Position numbers and translations under genes: made by a program. The notes beneath the pieces are model-generated. The model did no database searches. It was not told where the DNA came from and saw nothing but the letters and a program-made list of their open reading frames with translations. Shown here piece after piece: positions 45,901 through 59,209 of a stretch of 64,000 nucleotides of DNA. The stretch's first letter is position 1; every line of letters starts with the position of its first letter. Origin of the DNA: Drosophila pseudoobscura (Eukaryota > Arthropoda > Insecta > Diptera > Drosophilidae); assembly GCF_009870125.1 (NCBI RefSeq), contig NC_046681.1:25504001-25568000 (forward strand), in the 5' to 3' direction.

Positions 45901-48203
45901 GATTACTTTTGGCCAATTGTTGGTGTTGTTGTTGGTCTGAAAGCCTCGCCAAAGTCCGCTCTAACGAATCGTAATGCAGGAATTAGCTTCACAAAAAAAA
46001 TCTCAGGCCAATCTCAGTCGCTCTCACTCCTCCCTAAGGTGTGCCCACACGATACCTTTTTCTAGGGCATGTTTTTCATTATCTAAAAGATGGAACTGAT
46101 GGAATAGTCTGGAGTTTATGCCATCGGAATCGCCTTGGTGCCGATGCCTGAACCATCGGTAAAAACCGCATCGTGTAACAACCAGCTTTTGAGAGGAACT
46201 GACACCCATGGTCACACAAATAGAGAAGGGGGAGTGGGAACGAGGCACGAGGCACGAGTGAGACGTGCGCGCATCCGCTGCCGCCATTCATTTGGGCACT
46301 AATTTCAGGATTCCTTCTATTTTTCGGTCGGTGGACGAGGGGAAACCAGCAAACGAACTGAAATTCTCTCGCACCCTTTCGGTCCAGGACGAAAAAGTTG
46401 TAATTTTATTTTCGAAATTCGTTTAGTCCTCTGTTTGCCCAAGAATCCGTTATTTTTCTTTGTGTGTGCCCTCCCCCGCCACACTCCCACCCCCCCGAAC
46501 GCTCGGTCCATCCCAAGCACGAAATGAAGTTGAAAACTTTTGCCCACGCCCACTCCCACTCCCTGCCCCCCTTTCTTATTTCTCTTTTACTTTTTTTTTT
46601 AGTTCGTAGAAGCCAGGGTGTATTTTTTTAAGGTGAGGCACTTACGCCGTACCCAAGCTGTTCCTTTGTTCCTTTCCTTATCCGATCTGCCTTGGTGGTT
46701 AACCGCCTGAGATCCCCCCACCTTATAAGAATAGGCCTTGGCTGCAACCTTCGTTTAGTTGGGCCATGCGTGGATCTAGGGAAGGGGGCGTGGAGCGGAT
46801 TCGAAGAAGCGGGAAAAAGGGCCGTCCCAACCGACGCTGTCATGTCATCTCATGTTGATGAAGCAACCGGATGATGAATGGACGTGCGCCACAGTGGAGC
46901 TTCAATTGATGCAATCAGCGTAAAGTGACAGTTTTTTTTTTTTTTTTTGTTTACCCTGGCAGGTAGAGTACTACGATTTTTCAACGCAGAACAGCACACT
47001 CTCCGAAATAACAAAGGATGATCGGGATCGTAAGATAGGGATGATAAGATAGTAACAAGTTCTTTTGTTCTTCCGTTCGGTTATACCTTAGTTTTAAAGC
47101 TAGCTCTATAATACCCTTGAGGTTAGTCTTTTGTTGGCATATACCTTGTAGTTTTTGTGTAGGTGGCAGCTGGGTATATAAATAGGTCTCATTAGGTCCA
47201 AAAAGAGGTTCAGGAAACGATATATGTACATATACGAAAACTTTATACTATGATTTGGAAGATAATACAAGAATTGTGTTTCAAATGACTTTTATTTTCA
47301 ATTTTTATTATACAAGAAAATTAATGAGAATTTTAAAACAATTTATTTCAAAAATATTGCTCATAAAAGTAGATCTTATTCCAGGACACCTCTTAAAAAC
47401 ATGGTATAGATGTATTTTTTCTACTTTATATTTTTGTAAGCTCCTATTAGTGATCTCTGATTTAATTTTAACCAAATCTAATGACTATTTACACATTTAC
47501 TCCTCACTCCGTTTTCGTATCTCTCAGGCGTACCCATGTCTGAGTATCTAAGACGTCGGTCCTTGGTGGTTCGCTCTCTGTTTCCCCTTCTTCTAACGGT
47601 TATTGTTACTGTTGTTGTGGCTGTTGCATTGACATGTCGCGCGTCCTTCGGCTGTCGCCTGTCCGCATCGCCTAGTTGTTGCTGCTCGTGTGGCTCCTCT
47701 CTGGTTATTTGACTGGCGGTTGATGAGTTCGGTTCGATGTGTCTTTTTCAAGATAGAGGTGTGTATGGGAAAACTTCAATGAAGGAAAATCTGGTTGAAC
47801 GGTTCGAAGGGGTTACAGCTACATTTTTACAGAATTTATTAGGAATATTTCAAGCTCCTTTTTGCCTTTAATATCTTCGCTCCATAGATTTCTAAGGTAT
47901 CCCAGAAAGACCAGAGTTTTATTTGCCCTGAAAAAAATAAACAATATTTTTAACATGAATAATTTATATTTGCAAACACAAACTACTAATATGTATCTTA
48001 TAAATTTATTTGATATATTTTAAGACCCATAAAATGTTTATTTATAATTAAAATATATAATTTAAACGTCTCTCTGCGCCAATTTCTTTTATTTTCAACC
48101 GATCTTAATTATAGATACGTCCCTGATTTTTGATATTTATTCGGTAAAAATTGTATTTTTTTTTCAGAGGAATTTATTGACCAAAAAATAAGTGGCCGCT
48201 ACT

Positions 48204-48228
48204 TAAATCAAATCAAATCAAATCAAAT
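48204..48228 (+). repeat. AAATC pentamer array
   Basis: Five tandem copies of AAATC. Confidence 0.85.
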
Positions 48229-50279
48229 GCTTAGCTGGCCATATTTGTACCTGTATAAAAACCACTCCATTATCGACAAGCAGGATAAACTATCGGAGGG
48301 TATCCATGTCCAAGTGGAAAATATGAAAAGCTTAAAGAAAACGTATTTATATTGTTTGGCCAGGGGTTTCTTTCTCCCGCTATCTGAACTGAACTTTCCT
48401 GTGTCCGATATGAGGAAAATAGAAATTGCTTTTTGGTCAGAGTACACAAACACACAGGCTACAGTGGACACACACGAATGGGAGTTGGCCTGGCCAGAGC
48501 GGAATCTACAAAAAAATGGAAATTAAGTTGCCACAAAGCAGATACCCTCCAAGAGGCATGCCAGGCAGTCGGCCCGAATAAATGCACGAAATCAGCATAA
48601 TGTAATGGAAACAATTTTTATGACAACAGACCAAAGGAACCCCACCCGAAAACGGGAATGGAATGGGCATGGCATTGGGTGACAACAACAACAAATGGCC
48701 ATGGCCCTGGGGATGGCATCCTCCTTTGGCAGTCCCATCGGAGACCCGGGAGTCCTATCCCACTCGGACTCCGACTCGGACCAATGTCAGCGTAAAACTG
48801 ACAAATTAGCATTTTTTCCATTTTCCGGATCCCGTTTCCTTGCCCCCCACCCCCCGCCAACTAAATATTTGTCTGGCGACCGCAGCAGAAAAAAAAAACT
48901 TATATATGTAATGTAGAAAAAAAAAGGAAAACCGACTGGTAAAATAGTTGAGTTGAATTATTTTTGCAGCTGACCTAATTTTATAATGGAAAACTTGCGA
49001 TAAGTCGGACAAATACCAAAAAAAAAAAAAAATAGTAAGTGGGGAGGAGTTTCGATGCGGTTGGCCGAAGTTTGGAATACCCTTGGGGTGGGGCGGATAA
49101 TATATGGATGCTTAGCAGATTAGGGCATATAATGTATGGAAAAATATTACATGCATTGGAAATAGTGGATGGATGTTCAGTGGATTGGGGTACACATAAG
49201 GGATGGCTAGAAGAAATTCAAATGGAAATTACTAGATAAAGAATTGGGAGTTTCCAACCAGTTTCTATAGCTTACGGATAGCTTTCTAACTCAAAAACAC
49301 AAGCGTTCTGTGGGGCTTTTAGATCTTAAAGTCGCAATAGTTTTAGAAGACTTTACCCTGCCACGAAATCTTCCATTACTCGCCCTTGAAAGAGTATGAA
49401 CAAAAATTACAAAAGGCCAGCAAGAAATTGAAGGCAATAGATGAAGATGGCAAAGAAACGGCCAAGAAGAGCCCCAGAGGTGGAGCTGGAGACAGTGCTT
49501 CAGGCAGATAAATAGCCAGTTGGCCCTGGTCTTAGTGCCTTTTCATTTCATTCCATTTCATAGAGCGAGCTAGAGCGAGCTAGAGAGAGAGAGAGAGAGA
49601 TGGGATAGAAGAGCTGGAGAAAGGCGGGCAAATAAATCTCTTTTGTGTGGACCTGAATTTAATTTCCACATGCTCATGAATAATTTTCAAATTTTCAAAT
49701 TCAGTAAAACGTGAAGCGTATTTCCGGAAGTCCTTCTCGCCCCAGAAACGCCCCCCCCACCCCACCCACTCCCCTGGCGACAGGCACGACAGGGAATGCG
49801 ACAGCGACAGGGACAAAGACAGAGACATCGCACTCATCTGACGCTTAGTCCTTTTAGTCCTTTTTGGGCATAAAAAGTTATGTCAGCAGAAGATATATGG
49901 CCATATTAGAAGACTCCCAGCCTAAGGCCCGGACTCCCACAACCGAATCACCTGCAAAAGCAAAAGCAAACGACATGAGAGCAGAGATTTCTTCAAAGTC
50001 CTTTCCGTGAGTTATTTGCCCGAGATTTTCCACTTGCAAAAAAAACAAGGGGAAATCTGAATTAAAATCAACTGAAATTGTACCTTTAAATGGGAAATCT
50101 TTTCTTGTTTCTCTTCTATGCTCAAGTCCACCTGAAAGAAAAGGATTCATAAGACTTTTTGGACCTCTTCCCAGATGTTAAAAGGCACTCAACTGCTTAC
50201 TCCCCAGTTTTCTGGGGGATTGGCTTGGCCAGGAAAGAACTCTGAAAAACGAAGACCTGGGCTGTGAAGGGCAGTCCTT

Positions 50280-50695
50280 TTTTTGTTGGAATTCACAGCC
50301 AGGATCCAGCAAGTCTTTGCCCAGGAACCGCTGATCGGTTTTGGAACGTCCAAAAGCTGCCAGACCGGACACCTGCTTCTTGGGGATGTGGAACAGAAGC
50401 TTTATTTCATAGATTGCAATCGCCTGCGAAGAACCTCCTGCCATAAATTCAAGTTAGCCCTCGATTTTGGCTTCGCTCTCAGGAGCCGTCGGATGGGTAT
50501 TGCACTCCACGCGTGTTGGAGTTTCCCCAGCGCTTAGAAGGAGAAGCTGATGGGCTGTGCTGCTCTGATGAACAGCCTCAAACCCCTAGCCCAAGGGAAT
50601 ATTTTCAGGATTTAATTTATTGAAGAAGATTTCCATTGTGCCCGACTTTGACGGCGCCAAACTCAGCAAGAATGTAAATGTCCAGGCAATATTAT
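50280..50695 (+). pseudogene. possible decayed coding remnant
   Basis: Three stretches read like protein but in different frames and without clear splice sites: ARIQQVFAQEPLIGFGTSKS through GDVEQKLYFIDCNRLRR (50290-50440), KLMGCAALMNSLKPLAQG (50546-50600) and KISIVPDFDGAKLSKNVNV with a stop near 50695. There is no initiating ATG. It could be a gene remnant or chance; family unknown. Confidence 0.2.
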
Positions 50696-50811
50696 AGCCG
50701 TAAAAAATATATGCAACAAACAAAAAATAAAGTGCATAAGCCTTATACTAAATTCAAAGAAACAAATTATAAATAGTAAAGAAAACAAATTCCTTTCTTC
50801 TCTCTCACTCA

Positions 50812-53132
50812 AGCCTCACCCTTTCATGAACTTCACTTGGAACGAGAGCTCTCATTCCTCTTTCGTTCTCTTCTTCACTGCATCCCACTTCTGTTCTCCA
50901 GTAATGGGAGTGGAAAAGGGACAAAACTTGATGAATTTTCAAGCACGCACACACACACATACATAGATGGAACTCACGTGATCGAACGAAAAAAAAAACG
51001 AAACGACCAATAAACCAATTTAGATTTTGGCACATGAAAAACAAAATTATGCAAAAATAATGTGCTTGTCTACATACACAGAGAATACACACATATATCA
51101 CACATTGCTAAACTTCTCCTTCGTTGAGCTGCATTTGTGTGGCCATTTTTCCTATTTCTGCGCCCCGTCCTTGGTTCAACACATTTTCTTGCACTTAAAC
51201 ACATTTTTTTGTACATTTTATCATCTAATCACTGCATCACTACATCACTAAAATTCACTTCACACAACTGTGCGACATTTTCCCTTCGATTTTTTCACCA
51301 TTTTCCGCATTTTCTCGAATTTAAACGCGGAGCTGAGTTACAAACGCACGGTTTTACCGACGGTAAAATGAAAGTGAGAGCGCTGCAATGCATTCATTCT
51401 TCGATCTCCTTTTCCTCTTCCTATTTGCGCTCTCTCCCACTCTCGTTAGCTACTTTGGCGAAAACGAAATGGAAAATAGGGAGACAACGGAACCATAATA
51501 TATTTCAGATGTTTAAACTTATTCCTCTGCTACTGCAAAGAGAATTCAGTTAATTTAATTAAATTAATTAACTTCACCATAGGCTGCACCTACACCGCGC
51601 ACTGTAATTCTCCATCACCATCTCACTCCCACTCCCACACTCCTTTGATCACTCTTTGATCATATTATCCGCTAGTTTTCTATTGAGTCTTATGTATATT
51701 ACGCTCCGCACTGCTGAGAGCACCAAGAGTTAGAGAGAGAAGCACCTAGCTTGCTGTGAGTTTCGAGTTTGGAGCGAGTGTAATTTCATCATGAGCCTAA
51801 GCTGCTGCAGAGAGCGTGGGAGGAGTGATGGCAATTAGGAAGAGGAGTAGGTGAGCATAGAATGAACGCATTTGCATCGCTCTCACTCAAAGCTGGCAAT
51901 GGCGTACCCAAGGGGGTGGAAGGGGGAAGCCGGCCCGCCCTTCAGCATGCTTAATAGTAGCAAACATATGTGTATTTAATTTTCTCTGCATATTTAAAAC
52001 AACGTTTTGCTTAATTGATTTGATATGATATTCCCAATCAATTTTTCTATTTACATCATCTTATGCGTAACAATCACGTCCCCCTTCGCGAAATACTAGC
52101 TACGCCTTTGGCAGCAGAATGAGAGATCAAAGAATGAACGCATTTGCGACGCTCTCACTTTAATTTTTTCACCCGGCCCAAGCGTGCGTTTGAAAGTCAG
52201 CTCCGCGTTTCTAGCCGTGAAAATCGGGAAAATGGTGAAAAGTCCTACCGGAAAAACGTTGGGCAGGTGTGTGAAGTGAAGTGTAGTGTAGTGATTCTGT
52301 GGGTATATAAGAAAGTGTGTTTTTGAGCAAGAAAATGTGTTTAATAAAGGGCGGGGCCGCAATAGAGGCAAAATGGCGGCAAAGATGCGGATCTACGAAG
52401 GAGAAGTGCAGCAATTTGTGATATACTATGTACATATACATATGTACATACATATGTGCAATGTTTGATATATATGCAGATAAACGTATTATTTAAACAT
52501 AAATCCTTTTTTTTCTTGTGGAAATATACAAAATGTGTTTTCGTTTCGTTTTCTCCTTTTTTCGTTTTCGCAAATTTACCCGATTAGAGCGCGAGAGGGA
52601 GCAAAGAAGAAGACGAAAAGGAGATCAGAGAGGCATTTGCAGCGCTCTAACTTCCATTTTACCGTCGGTAAAACTGTGCGTTCGTAAGTCAGCTCAGCGT
52701 TTAAATTCGAGAAAATTCGGAAAATGGGTAAAATGTCGCGGTGTCGTGAAGTAAATGTACAAAAGAATTTTGTTTTAGTGCAACAAAAGTGTTTGGCAAA
52801 GGTGGGGGCGCAATAAAGGCAGAATGGCGGCAAAAATGCAGATCTACGAAGGAAAAGTGCAGCAATGTGTGATATATATGTGCAGTGTTTGATATACATA
52901 CATATGTATATGTAAATAATTATATTATTTAAACATAAATTCTTTTTTTTATGTGTAAAAATATAAAATGCGTTTTTGTTCCGTTATAGTGTGTGCGTGT
53001 GCTTGAAAATACGTCAAGTTTTGTCCCTTTCCTACTCCCATTACTGGAGAGTAGTAGTGGGATGCAGTGAAGAAGAGAACGAAAGAATGAGTGCTCTCGT
53101 TCCAAGTGAAGTTCGTAATAGGGTGAGGCATT
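50812..53132. repeat. inverted plus tandem cluster of a ~0.6-kb dispersed repeat
   Basis: Three related copies. Copy A is inverted (about 51475 down to 50815). Copies B (about 52120-52560) and C (about 52600-53130) are direct tandem copies roughly 450 bp apart. All share an 'ATGGCGGCAAARATGC..ATCTACGAAGG' type block (52372, 52824; inverse near 51110-51150). A and C also share the outer ~150 bp ending in GTTCCAAGTGAAGTTC and GGGTGAGGC, so the cluster is bounded by long inverted ends. A and C carry a palindrome TTTTACCG-N-CGGTAAAA (51352-51368 and 52657-52673). No transposase frame is present. It may be a foldback/MITE-like non-autonomous element or a duplicated promoter-first-exon fragment. 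Confidence 0.75.
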
Positions 53133-53396
53133 CCCAGCTCTGCTGATCTGACTCTCTCCTGTCTACCTCACCTCATGTTAATAAAATGACTAAATTTTGC
53201 GCTCATATTGGAAATCATTTTGTGCGTTTCGCTTGCGGCTTCGGCGAGGTTTTGTCGTAGCTTCCCAGCTTCTCTCCAGCTGGATCATAAGAATCGTACG
53301 AGATTACGGGTAAGTGAGAAAAGAGACGAAAGAAATAATATTTGTTACCCACTGTTCATGCATTTCTTTTCTTACCAATGATTTTAAGAGATTTTG

Positions 53397-53610
53397 AAAC
53401 CCGATACTCAAAAAGATTGTATGGTTTTATTAGATTTATGCAGAAGCAAGCCTTTCTTGATTATATTCTTGATTAGTATCAATAACCATGTCTGTCCGTT
53501 TATCCGTCCCGATGAGCGCCTAAATCTCAGTACTGTCTGAGTATCGGGTATAAATGTAGAGTCGCGGCAGTGACTGCGACTCACAACGTTCCTCCTATTA
53601 TTTTTTTTAA
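53397..53610 (+). mobile_element. DINE-1 (INE-1, Helitron-derived) copy, internally deleted
   Basis: Starts ACCCGATACTCA (53399-53410) and carries the exact inverse TGAGTATCGGGT (53538-53549), the subterminal inverted repeat. Between them is the typical CCATGTCTGTCCGT segment of the family (near 53487). A hairpin AGTCGC..GCGACT follows. DINE-1 is the most abundant non-autonomous repeat in Drosophila. Confidence 0.75.
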
Positions 53611-56600
53611 TGTTTATTTTGTGGTGTAAAACTTCAATCCATAAATTACATCCACTTATTATTTCTTTAATGGCTCTGGGTCGCTGGAATGGCCGGCGTT
53701 CGGTTCATTTAAAATTATTTTAAATGCTCGCCATTAAATGGGGAATATTTCATGCTGCACTTCAATTAATGCGAATGTTGCCAGTGACAAAACAAACGAT
53801 AATTATCGGATATTCATATACGTGTGAGCGGTAAAACGTGGACGAGCATCACTTTTAATGACCCATCGGTACAGTAGGATCCATGAATATAAGGATGATG
53901 GAATTGCTTGCCAAATTAAGGCTAAACTTTGTTCTTTTAATAAATTTAATTGGCCCTAAAAAATTGTTTTTAAAGCCATTTAATCCTTGGTTTGTTTGAT
54001 TTGCATGGTGCGATAAATAGACACCTGCACTAATTGCAGATAAGTGTAGATACACTTTTGCAACGCACTGTATCATATAGGATAATTTTTGAACATTCTC
54101 TATAAATTTGGTTAATGGAAGTGCACTCTTTCTTGAAATACAGTTGATCGGATTAAACTCAAGGATACTTGAAATTCCATCAATTGATCTGTGCGAAAGA
54201 GCGGAACGGAAATCGGAATCGGATATAAAAATTCCACCATAAAAGATGAATCTTTTGATTTGCCATTTATTATAAAAAAAAGTGTCATCTATAGCCATTT
54301 GGAAATATTAATGAGATTTTTATTTGACTCCAACTTAAACACAAACAACTTGTGGTTGTTATTATTTTGTGCTCTATTTAGATAATTGAATCTTAGAGGA
54401 ACTAGAGGAACCATTAAGCTTGATTAAGTGATGTGTTATATGGATGTGCGCTCTAGAGATCTTTCCCTAATGGACTTTGAACAAATCTTTCGATGATATC
54501 TGAAAGCAAAAGGCCACTGAAGAACAAGTAATTAATATCCCACAAGTGGAGTCACAGCCACAGAAAAGCCATGCAAACATCTGAAGCCAATCTTGTATCG
54601 TCTCTATCGCATCTCGATATCTGCAATAGCCAGGCTCCCCTGTCCCCTGTCCCATCCCGTACCGTTCAGGCCTTGAACAACAAACTGGAGGCTATACTCG
54701 TAGTTGGATTGTATGGATTGTGTGGATTGTGTTCCACTTTGCTTTGACAAGTGGGAATAAAATAATACTCTCGGCAAAATGAGGCAAAATATTTATGAAC
54801 TGCTGACGTCGACACTCAGGATGGAGTGTGGGGGGGTGCCGTGGGGGACGACTGACTGAGTTGAGGCCGAGTTAAGCTCACTTCAGTGCATTTATTTTGC
54901 GAATTTCATTTATCAGCCACGAGCTCCACAGACGTCAGAGCAGACGGCAGGAGAGCAGTACAGCAGGACCGTCACTTGGATGGGAATGGACGACAGTCGC
55001 TGTCGCTGTCGCTGTCCCCATCACACTCCACTAAGGAATCAAGGACCACAAGGAGAAGCTTATCGTAGCAAATCCTATTGTCGTCATATTGACATAACCG
55101 CAGAACCATCAGAATCGCCACCCAACCCCAAAAATAATCCTCTCCCTTTCTTCTTCTTTTCCTTCTTCTTCTTCATCCTCTTGATGCTTTTGCTTAGGGC
55201 TTTTTCAGCGAAATAACTCTGGGTGTGGCTCTGGCTGGGGCTCCTTTGTGCCTTTCACTGCGGTTGCTTGCTGGCACTCGGAGAGGAAAGCGACTGCCAG
55301 TTGTTGCTATTTGTGTGCGTCCTGTACTACAGGGTACTACAGGGCAAGGCAGAGGAGGAAGTTTTCCCTGATCAGCAAGGAACTTATGGAACTTTTGCCT
55401 TATACCTTGGATCATCCAGACATCTTCCCTGAGAATTATGGGCTGAAATTGTATCAAAATCAAAAGACTTCATCATATAACTCATAGAGGAAGGAGGAGA
55501 GTCCTAGGGTATCCCAAATCTCGGACTCTCTTTCTCTCTTCTAGCTCTGTTGCTGTCCCATTTACTGCTGCTGCTGCTCCTGCAGTGCCTGTTGTGTGTA
55601 TCCTTTCGCTTTTCAGTGGCTCAAGCAGCGTAAGGACTTGGTGGAACTTATCTTTTACGGCGACTCGTTTGTAAAATGACAAAATGAATGGTGCGGTCAG
55701 CAGCTCGTCGTCTTTGTACCGCTCCATTGAGCTCCTGAGCATTCCATCAAATTTCACTTCCCTCCACCGCATTTTCCCAAACAAATTGAGAGGCAATGCA
55801 GGACAATAAGGACACACTTTGAGGGTACAAGTGTTGTGATAAATAAATGAATAATAACTTGACTTTTTGCATATGAAATAGGTCCTTCAATAAATCCTTT
55901 AATAAATACCCTTATTTTATACTGTCTAATATCCTTGAGCCATGGGTGTATTTAAATATTTTAAAATTGTATTTCATCTCTGATGAACGTAAAAAAAATG
56001 AAAAGCCATTAGGGAGGCCATTGGGGCTGTCCGAGTGGAATACGGACAGGAAGTCAGACACTTTTTAAGGTGAAACGAATGCATAATAATGTGAGTAACG
56101 GCGGCTGTATAACCCCCCCCCCCCCATCGAATTAACTTTGGGTTTGCGGAGCCCATTGAGGCCTCCCCGTCCCCCCCTGCGGGGCCATTGCACACTGTAC
56201 TTATTTGCGGCAGGCCGCACACACTTTTTATTCGTGGTCGAAATGCAAAATGTGCGCCGTCATGTTGCCAGGCAGCACGGACAGGGCACGGCCACATCCT
56301 GAACCCATCTCCGTGCCATCGCCATTGCGCACTTAAACTCACCTCAGTGGAGGGCGGGGGAGGGTAGAGGGGGGAGGTCAGAGAGCTAGAGGGGGGGCCA
56401 GGCGCCTGGCCATGTCGTAATTAGCAGGGTACAGCGTTGCCGGCGATAATTAATGACGTTGGTCACGTTGGTTTCATGTCGATTTCATTTCATGACACGG
56501 CCGCAGGCAGGCAGACTCCCTCACCTCCATGCCACTCCCCTCCCCGCCACTCCCCTCTACTCCCCTCCTCCTGTGCGGTGATTTGTCAAGCGTTCTCATT

Positions 56601-58083
56601 GAAAAATAAAGAAAAACTGCCTCGACCTCGCCTGCATGTAAATCTACATTAAATTGAATTCCGCTTGCGAGAGAGAAAGCAACTTTTGTTTTTTTTTTCC
56701 TCTTTTCTCCTGTTTTTTTTTGTTTTTTTGCTGCTTTTCCTGGTGCTTCTGCTCCATTTCGTTGGGGCCTTGATTAAGCGCCTGACCATTTTGAAATTCA
56801 ATGCAATTTGAACTTTCAATTCAGCTCGATTCGATTCGATTCGTTTCATTTGGATTCGATTGCTTTCGGGTTGCGCATAATTGAATAATTTATGGACCCG
56901 AGGCCAAAGTTGTCTTTGATCAAGTTTTTCCAAGCGGCTCTCTCTCTCTCTCTGTCTCTCTCTCTTCTCCTTTGGCTGCTACTCTATCTACCATGGCTTT
57001 AACTTTATATTTTCAATTGGATTATGCAGTTTACAGGCATACCCTTTTCGGCGGGTGGGGACCCTACCATATGCCAAACCCCAGTTGGACCCCTAAAATA
57101 TACCCTCTCCTGCAGCGATTCGATTCATTTTATTAATTGTTGTTTAAAAGAGAATGAATTCTGGTTCGATATTTACATATCACTTGATTTGCCAAATTTT
57201 CTGGGCAGCTCTTGAGCGGACTCCAATCGAGTTGATTAGAGTGAAAATTCCAACGCAGCTTGTTAACTAATTGAGTGGCCATTGGGCACCCCAGCCCCCC
57301 AACCAGCCCCCCTCTCAGGCTATAAAATTAATTAAATTCATTTTGTTTGATATGGCCGCGTTCATAGAACTGCATGTCCAGGCTCATATTGGCCATCCTG
57401 GCTCTTGGCCAGGAGTCGAATGCCTTTCAATAATGCAAAATGTTTGATTTACTTGTATTTGCCTTTGCCAGAAATTCTCACAAATATTTGCATATAATAC
57501 AATGTGCAACATGCACTCTATATCACGTACTTAAACATTAAATACTTAATTCGCTTAGTCTTAATGCATTCGACATCGAAACGGGGGTATTGGGCGGCGG
57601 AATTTCATCAAATTAGCTGCATTTTCCAGCCAGTACTCGAAGGGCGCTTGGCAGAGTCGGCTAAGAACTGAAATTAGATCATAACTGGCGGCTGTGGACC
57701 CTCCTCTGCTTCCCTCTATGTTTATCCCATCTCTCAGGGCCAGTGCTTTAGAATTTCTACAAAAAGCCTACTTTTAGGTTTATTTTTTTTAAATTTTCAA
57801 ATTCTAGAAATCGAAAAAAAGAACAAAATAGTATGCCATGAATTTAAAATACATCAGTTTGTTAGAATAGCTCAATCATATCCCATAGCCGGGGGTAGTA
57901 AAACACTTGCAACGAATCACAAAACATACAATTTACAAAATCGGTATAATCTAAGCTGAAACACAAAAAAAAAAAACAGAAAATTACAAAAATTCGTAAA
58001 AGTTTTATATAGTAGCTTTAACATCCTTTTCAACATCTCGAACATCGTGTGAAACGCGAGACAGTGCTGCGAAAGAATACGAA
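53611..58083. other. non-coding tract
   Basis: No supported gene. A minus-strand frame at 55482-55817 (starting MCPYCPALPLNLFGKM, with KDKFHQVLTLLEPLKS) looks faintly protein-like but has no homology I know. A C13 run lies at 56113-56125 and a CT run at 56939-56963. Confidence 0.45.
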
Positions 58084-59209
58084 ATGAAATCCAAAATGTT
58101 TGCAAATTTGTTGCGGGATTGCCGCCACGTGTGGCATGGCGCCCGTGAGTGGCTCCACAAGCGATATGCCCAGTTGCCACACCCGTCCTCCTTCTGCGGA
58201 AGAGCTTCAACGCGGAGGAGCGCGGCAGCAAATTGCCGTGGCCAACGTACAAGAAGGCCATGCTCTATCCGGACGATCTGGCCATTAGAGATAATGTGGG
58301 CGAGTTCACCTACCTCCAGCTGTGTATGGCGGCCAAGCGACTATCCATACAGATCTCCAATATATGCGGTAGATATTGAACATTGAACCCCTGGCACCTA
58401 AAGTGTGGGTCACTCACACCTCAAAGTTTGTTCTTTCAGGCAGCGGCGCTTCGTTGCCTGTCGGATTTTTCTGTGCAAACGATGCCATGTGGATTGTGAT
58501 GCTGTGGAGCTGCTGGATGTCCGGCCAGGTAGCAGTGCCCCTGCGTACGAGCCCAAGCCTGGAGCTGTTGCGTCTCCAGGCAATCGACTGTAAGGCAAAG
58601 CTGTTCCTTGGCACTCCCGAAAACGCGAGCATTGTCGACGAACTGGCCCAGACCCTGAAGGCGGCCACCATTGTACTGGACCATGACTTTGTGCCTCCAG
58701 TGAAGGAAATCTCCTCCACATCGATGTACACCCAGCAGCTGGTGGTCAGCCGAGAGTCGGGCGTTCTGATGCCAGAGGCCATGCTGCCCAATGACTTCTA
58801 CGCTTCCACGTCCACCTCCACGTCCAACGAGACCCACAGCCCCAAGCCGGTGCTGCTCACCCACCGCAATGTCGACGCCCAGATCCGCTGCCTGATCAAC
58901 ACCTGGCGCCTGGGGCCCAGCGACACCTTGCTGCCGGTCCTGCCGATGGTGCACATGCACAGGAGGAGATCTTCATTCCCACCGGCGACATATGCGCCTA
59001 TTACAACGACAACTTTTACTTCATTAGCAAGGCGGTCTCCAGGTCAACGCCTCGGAAGAGGAGAAGTTGCTCCTCTCGCATGGCCATCCCGGCTTCGGTG
59101 TGGGGCAATCGACGTCCAGATTGAGCTGGAGACCATCGAGACATATTGCCAGGAACTCTTGCCGCCCTTCAAGTGTCCCCAAGTCGTAAAGCTGCTCCAC
59201 GCTAACTAG
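58084..59209 (+). pseudogene. decayed mitochondrial acyl-CoA synthetase, ACSF3 (malonyl-CoA synthetase) type
   Basis: An N-terminal presequence-like start MKSKMFANLLRDCRHVWHG is out of frame with the following WPTYKKAMLYPDDLAIRDN..GEFTYLQL (frame of 58149). After a retained 71-bp intron (58369-58439, GTAGAT..TTTCAG) the ANL-superfamily N-domain continues: PVGFFCANDAMWIVMLWSCW, SGQVAVPL, then PKPVLLTHRNVDAQIRC and LLPVLPMVHMH. The P-loop motif usually read as (S/T)SGTTG-P-K is reduced to SNETHSPKPV. Directly after VHMH the sequence jumps to EEIFIPTGDICAYYNDNFYF, deleting roughly 200-250 residues including the core adenylation motifs. Further indels follow before LPPFKCPQVVKLLHAN-stop (59209). 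AATAAA remains at 59290. The retained intron means DNA-level origin, not a retrocopy. Non-functional as an enzyme. Confidence 0.85.

Larger units (their letters stand above)
42652..50160. other. long non-coding tract
   Basis: No supported gene. It contains a long GT run (42922-42969), GA runs (44455-44471, 49584-49600), an AAATC pentamer array (48204-48228), poly(A)/(T) runs and many pyrimidine- or CCCC-rich stretches. All frames seen are short and lack coding bias. Confidence 0.5.

Noticed and set aside
55482-55817. 111-codon minus-strand frame, faintly protein-like
   Set aside because: No homology, poly(A) signal or splice partner is visible; kept only as a note in the intergenic entry.
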